15,114 bases of DNA. It comes from CAZVEV01 sp964625865 (GTDB lineage Bacteria > Planctomycetota > Phycisphaerae > SM23-33). Below, piece by piece: positions 12,946 to 15,114 of this stretch (positions are counted from its first letter, which is position 1; each line of letters begins with the position of its first letter). Position numbers and translations under genes: made by a program. The notes under the pieces were generated by a model. It was not told the DNA's origin, did not search any database, and saw only the letters and a list, made by a program, of their open reading frames with translations. Where the stretch lies: positions 1-15,114 of the forward strand of contig CAZVEV010000134.1 of the NCBI GenBank assembly GCA_964625865.1, read 5' to 3'.

Positions 12946-14343
12946 ATGATGAAGGCAATGAAACACATGGCCCTTGCACTGGTCGTGGTTATGCCAACCA
13001 CAACTCTCCTTGCTGCTGAGGGCACACCGAATAGAGGCAAAGCACGAGAAGCGGTCGTGAAGGCGTACGATGCCAACAAAAACGGCAAACTCGACGAAGA
13101 GGAACGTGCCGCGATTCTAAAGTTGTACGATGCCGACAAAGATGGCAAACTGGATACGGTCGAGAAGAAGCTCCTTGTCAAAGCGGTTTTGGGGAAGCAG
13201 GAAGACGCAGAAGGTGACAGGACCCGGGAGCAGGCACAGAAGACGCCCGCCCTCACCAACGCCACAGCCTGGGTGCCGGTAAAACGAACGACAAAGAAGA
13301 TCGTCCGCATTGAACAAGACGTCATGAAATACGGGAAGGATTCCTGGAAGCTCGACTTCTATCGCAATACCGCCTACAAGTGCGGGCTTTCGGGAAACTA
13401 TACTTTCCTGGTCGTCGAGCCTCGGAATGCACCGGGCAAGGAGGCGCCGTTGTGGGTGTTCTTACACGGAGGGGGCATGGGCTACTTTGACAAAGAAGGC
13501 AAGTACCAGACACTGAAATTCCAGAACAAGGACACGTGGAACCACGAGGTGCCCCTAAAGGTGCTGCGCAAGATCAACCCCAATCACCCTGTTATCAAGA
13601 AGGGGCGTCTCGTTGATAACACGATTACCAGGCGACTGAAAGAAGGTTATCGAGTGTTGGTGGTCTCGTATGGAGACCATGACCTGTATTCCGGTTGCGG
13701 TACGCCATACCCGAACAATCCAAAGGGCGGAGAGGTGAACGGACTTCAGGCCAGCATGGCTGCCGTTGAATATACAATGGCCAATTACCGCACGACACAT
13801 GTCTTCGCCCACGGCACGAGTGCTGGATCAGCAGGTGCGTATGCATTGGGGTTTGCCTTCGCCCAGGAAGGGATCAACTTGACGGCCGTAGTGATGGACT
13901 CCGGGATAGCCACCCCCCGACATATTCCCATCATCAAAAGGTTTGCAGGCAAAGAAGGGTTCCCCAAAGCACGTGGCGTCAAGGCCGAGGGCATTATAGA
14001 AAAGGTCGGCGTGATGGTCGATCCTGATCTTCCCTTCTATCCTGAAGCCGCAGTCAGAGCAGGTTACAGGTCCGTGCCCATGTTGATTGTGGCGGGTGAG
14101 AAGGACCCCTTCTTCGGTGGCAGATTCCCGCCCATCGCTGAGGCGAAAGCGGTTGGCCTTTCCAATAGCCACTGGGTGCATGACGGCCTGCGCCAAGCCA
14201 TCCAAGAACAGAACACCTCTCCCCACAAGATCCTTATGTTGAAGGGGGGGCATGTGCCGACCAACAAGGACGGCCACCCAGTCCATAAAGCGGTGGATGC
14301 GTTCATTCGCAAGGCCGCCTCTTCGCGTACAGCGCACCCCTGA
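12946..14343 (+). CDS. Secreted EF-hand / alpha-beta-hydrolase fold esterase
   Basis: Exported hydrolase of 465 residues, probably acting on an ester in a polysaccharide or other carbon source. A signal peptide (MALALVVVMPTTTLLAAEG, from residue 8) is followed by two EF-hands, DANKNGKLDEEE at 42-53 and DADKDGKLDTVE at 62-73. Each has all Ca2+-ligand positions. The hydrolase domain shows the HGGG oxyanion motif at 174-177, GTSAG with nucleophile Ser292, Asp387 in AGEKDPFF and His436 in GGHVP, a complete triad. The frame extends upstream to 12616, but the signal peptide and GAGGAG (12931-12936) fix the start here; ATG 12940 is an alternative only three bases from the ribosome site. Base composition is visibly more A/T-rich than its neighbours (many AAA, GAA and AAT codons), possibly marking a different origin. 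It converges on the glycosidase, 20 bases between stops. Confidence 0.88.
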   Translation: MMKAMKHMALALVVVMPTTTLLAAEGTPNRGKAREAVVKAYDANKNGKLDEEERAAILKLYDADKDGKLDTVEKKLLVKAVLGKQEDAEGDRTREQAQKTPALTNATAWVPVKRTTKKIVRIEQDVMKYGKDSWKLDFYRNTAYKCGLSGNYTFLVVEPRNAPGKEAPLWVFLHGGGMGYFDKEGKYQTLKFQNKDTWNHEVPLKVLRKINPNHPVIKKGRLVDNTITRRLKEGYRVLVVSYGDHDLYSGCGTPYPNNPKGGEVNGLQASMAAVEYTMANYRTTHVFAHGTSAGSAGAYALGFAFAQEGINLTAVVMDSGIATPRHIPIIKRFAGKEGFPKARGVKAEGIIEKVGVMVDPDLPFYPEAAVRAGYRSVPMLIVAGEKDPFFGGRFPPIAEAKAVGLSNSHWVHDGLRQAIQEQNTSPHKILMLKGGHVPTNKDGHPVHKAVDAFIRKAASSRTAHP

Positions 14344-14363
14344 CTCTCTTCGCCATCCCCCTC

Positions 14364-15114
14364 CTATCTCCTGAAATGCTTCGCCAGCGGATAGACGTTG
14401 CGGTTCAGGTCTCTCATGACATTCAGCATGTCCGTGTGAGGGACGAACTTCGCGTTGACCAGGCCTTTGTGGAAGCCCTTTTCGTCGCCGCTGTACTTGA
14501 ACCAGTGCCACCCCACGCAACCGCCCTGTTTTAGGAGCCCCAGCGCGAGGTTTTGGTAGAACAGTCCCCGCCCGCGGTCGGTCTTCACGCGGAAGCCCGC
14601 GCCGCTGGCTTTTGTGGATGCCGATTCGAGACTTTGGGCATACCACTCGGAAACGAGGAACGGCCGCCCCGACAGCTTGACCCACTTGCCCATCCGTTCG
14701 CGCTCGGCAGACCAGCGGTGATAATAGTTCACACTCACCACGTCCAGTGACGTCGAGCCCTTGAACATCGCCGGGCAAATGGTACGGCCGTGAATGCGAC
14801 TGCCTACATACAAGTGGTTCGGGTCGTACTTGCGTATCGCAGCACCCACAATGGAGTAGTAGCGATTGGCGGTGTACTCCAGGAACGCCTCCTTGTCCGT
14901 CCGGGACATCGTCCTGCGTGAGTCGCGCCCCTTCCGCTTGGCGAACCACGCCGCGGCCGCCTTGTAGCCGGGATCGGACTTGGGTAGCTTGAGGTAGTAT
15001 TCCAGAAGGTCCGGACGGAAGGGCAGTTCATTGTCCGAAAAGTGCCCCACAAGATACGGATCGTCCCTGGTGGCCGCCAACTGCTTTGCGTGCGTGTCGC
15101 AGAACGTCTCGGAC
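14364..15114 (-). CDS. Agarase-like glycoside hydrolase (N-terminus beyond window)
   Basis: C-terminal 249 residues of a clan GH-A-type (beta/alpha)8 glycosidase resembling bacterial agarases; the frame stays open to the right edge, so the true start is outside. Visible signatures: DDPYLVGHFSDNELPF near residues 16-31, whose Asn-Glu pair fits the acid/base Glu after beta-strand 4; YDPNHLYVGSRIHG; DVVSVNYYHRW; RPFLVSEWYAQS, whose Glu fits the catalytic nucleophile; and VGWHWFKYSGDE near the end. Predicted to cleave a galactose-containing or related marine-type polysaccharide, but family (GH50, GH86 or other) and substrate are uncertain. It fits with the nearby sulfatase and esterases as polysaccharide-degrading equipment, though each is transcribed separately. 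Confidence 0.82.
   Translation of the reverse strand, partial: SETFCDTHAKQLAATRDDPYLVGHFSDNELPFRPDLLEYYLKLPKSDPGYKAAAAWFAKRKGRDSRRTMSRTDKEAFLEYTANRYYSIVGAAIRKYDPNHLYVGSRIHGRTICPAMFKGSTSLDVVSVNYYHRWSAERERMGKWVKLSGRPFLVSEWYAQSLESASTKASGAGFRVKTDRGRGLFYQNLALGLLKQGGCVGWHWFKYSGDEKGFHKGLVNAKFVPHTDMLNVMRDLNRNVYPLAKHFRR

Overview
The window is high-GC bacterial DNA, most likely from a planctomycete, with class Phycisphaerae the best guess. The basis is two secreted proteins with PEP-CTERM tails of the form PEPATLALLGLGGLG plus an Arg cluster. Around them are a Tat-exported sulfatase, a sialate-O-acetylesterase-like SGNH protein, an EF-hand esterase and an agarase-like glycosidase, plus abundant palindromic intergenic repeats. 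The taxonomy is an inference; there is no rRNA or other marker gene here.

Layout. 1-1636 (minus): a heavy-metal P1B-type ATPase running off the left edge. 2033-4498 (plus): hypC-hypD-hypE, maturation factors for the Fe(CN)2CO centre of [NiFe] hydrogenases; no hydrogenase or hypA/B/F is in view. 4699-6576 (minus) and 6797-7720 (plus): a divergent pair, an exported sulfatase and a secreted beta-propeller protein, sharing a 220-bp control region with an 18-bp palindrome. 8128-8877 and 9096-9824 (plus): two PEP-CTERM proteins with unrelated bodies but matching promoters, leaders and terminators. 10380-12524 (minus): an SGNH/sialate O-acetylesterase-like protein. 12946-14343 (plus): a secreted EF-hand/alpha-beta-hydrolase fusion. 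14364-15114 (minus): the C-terminal part of an agarase-like glycosidase running off the right edge.

How it fits together. The right two-thirds encodes envelope and exported proteins suited to taking apart sulfated, acylated polysaccharides (sulfatase, deacetylase, esterase, agarase-like glycosidase) plus surface proteins sorted by an exosortase. They are separate transcription units rather than one operon. The left third is housekeeping (metal export, hydrogenase maturation).

The least expected content is intergenic. A structured repeat of about 170 bp occurs twice, at the 3' ends of both the sulfatase and the propeller gene, in the same orientation relative to each gene, with compensatory base changes in its stems. 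A nested palindrome with four GTCGATC half-sites lies before hypC. A GGCTACA-ended palindromic block sits between hypC and hypD. A third family of hairpin repeats fills 9974-10320. No tRNA, rRNA, CRISPR array, integrase or transposase was seen.
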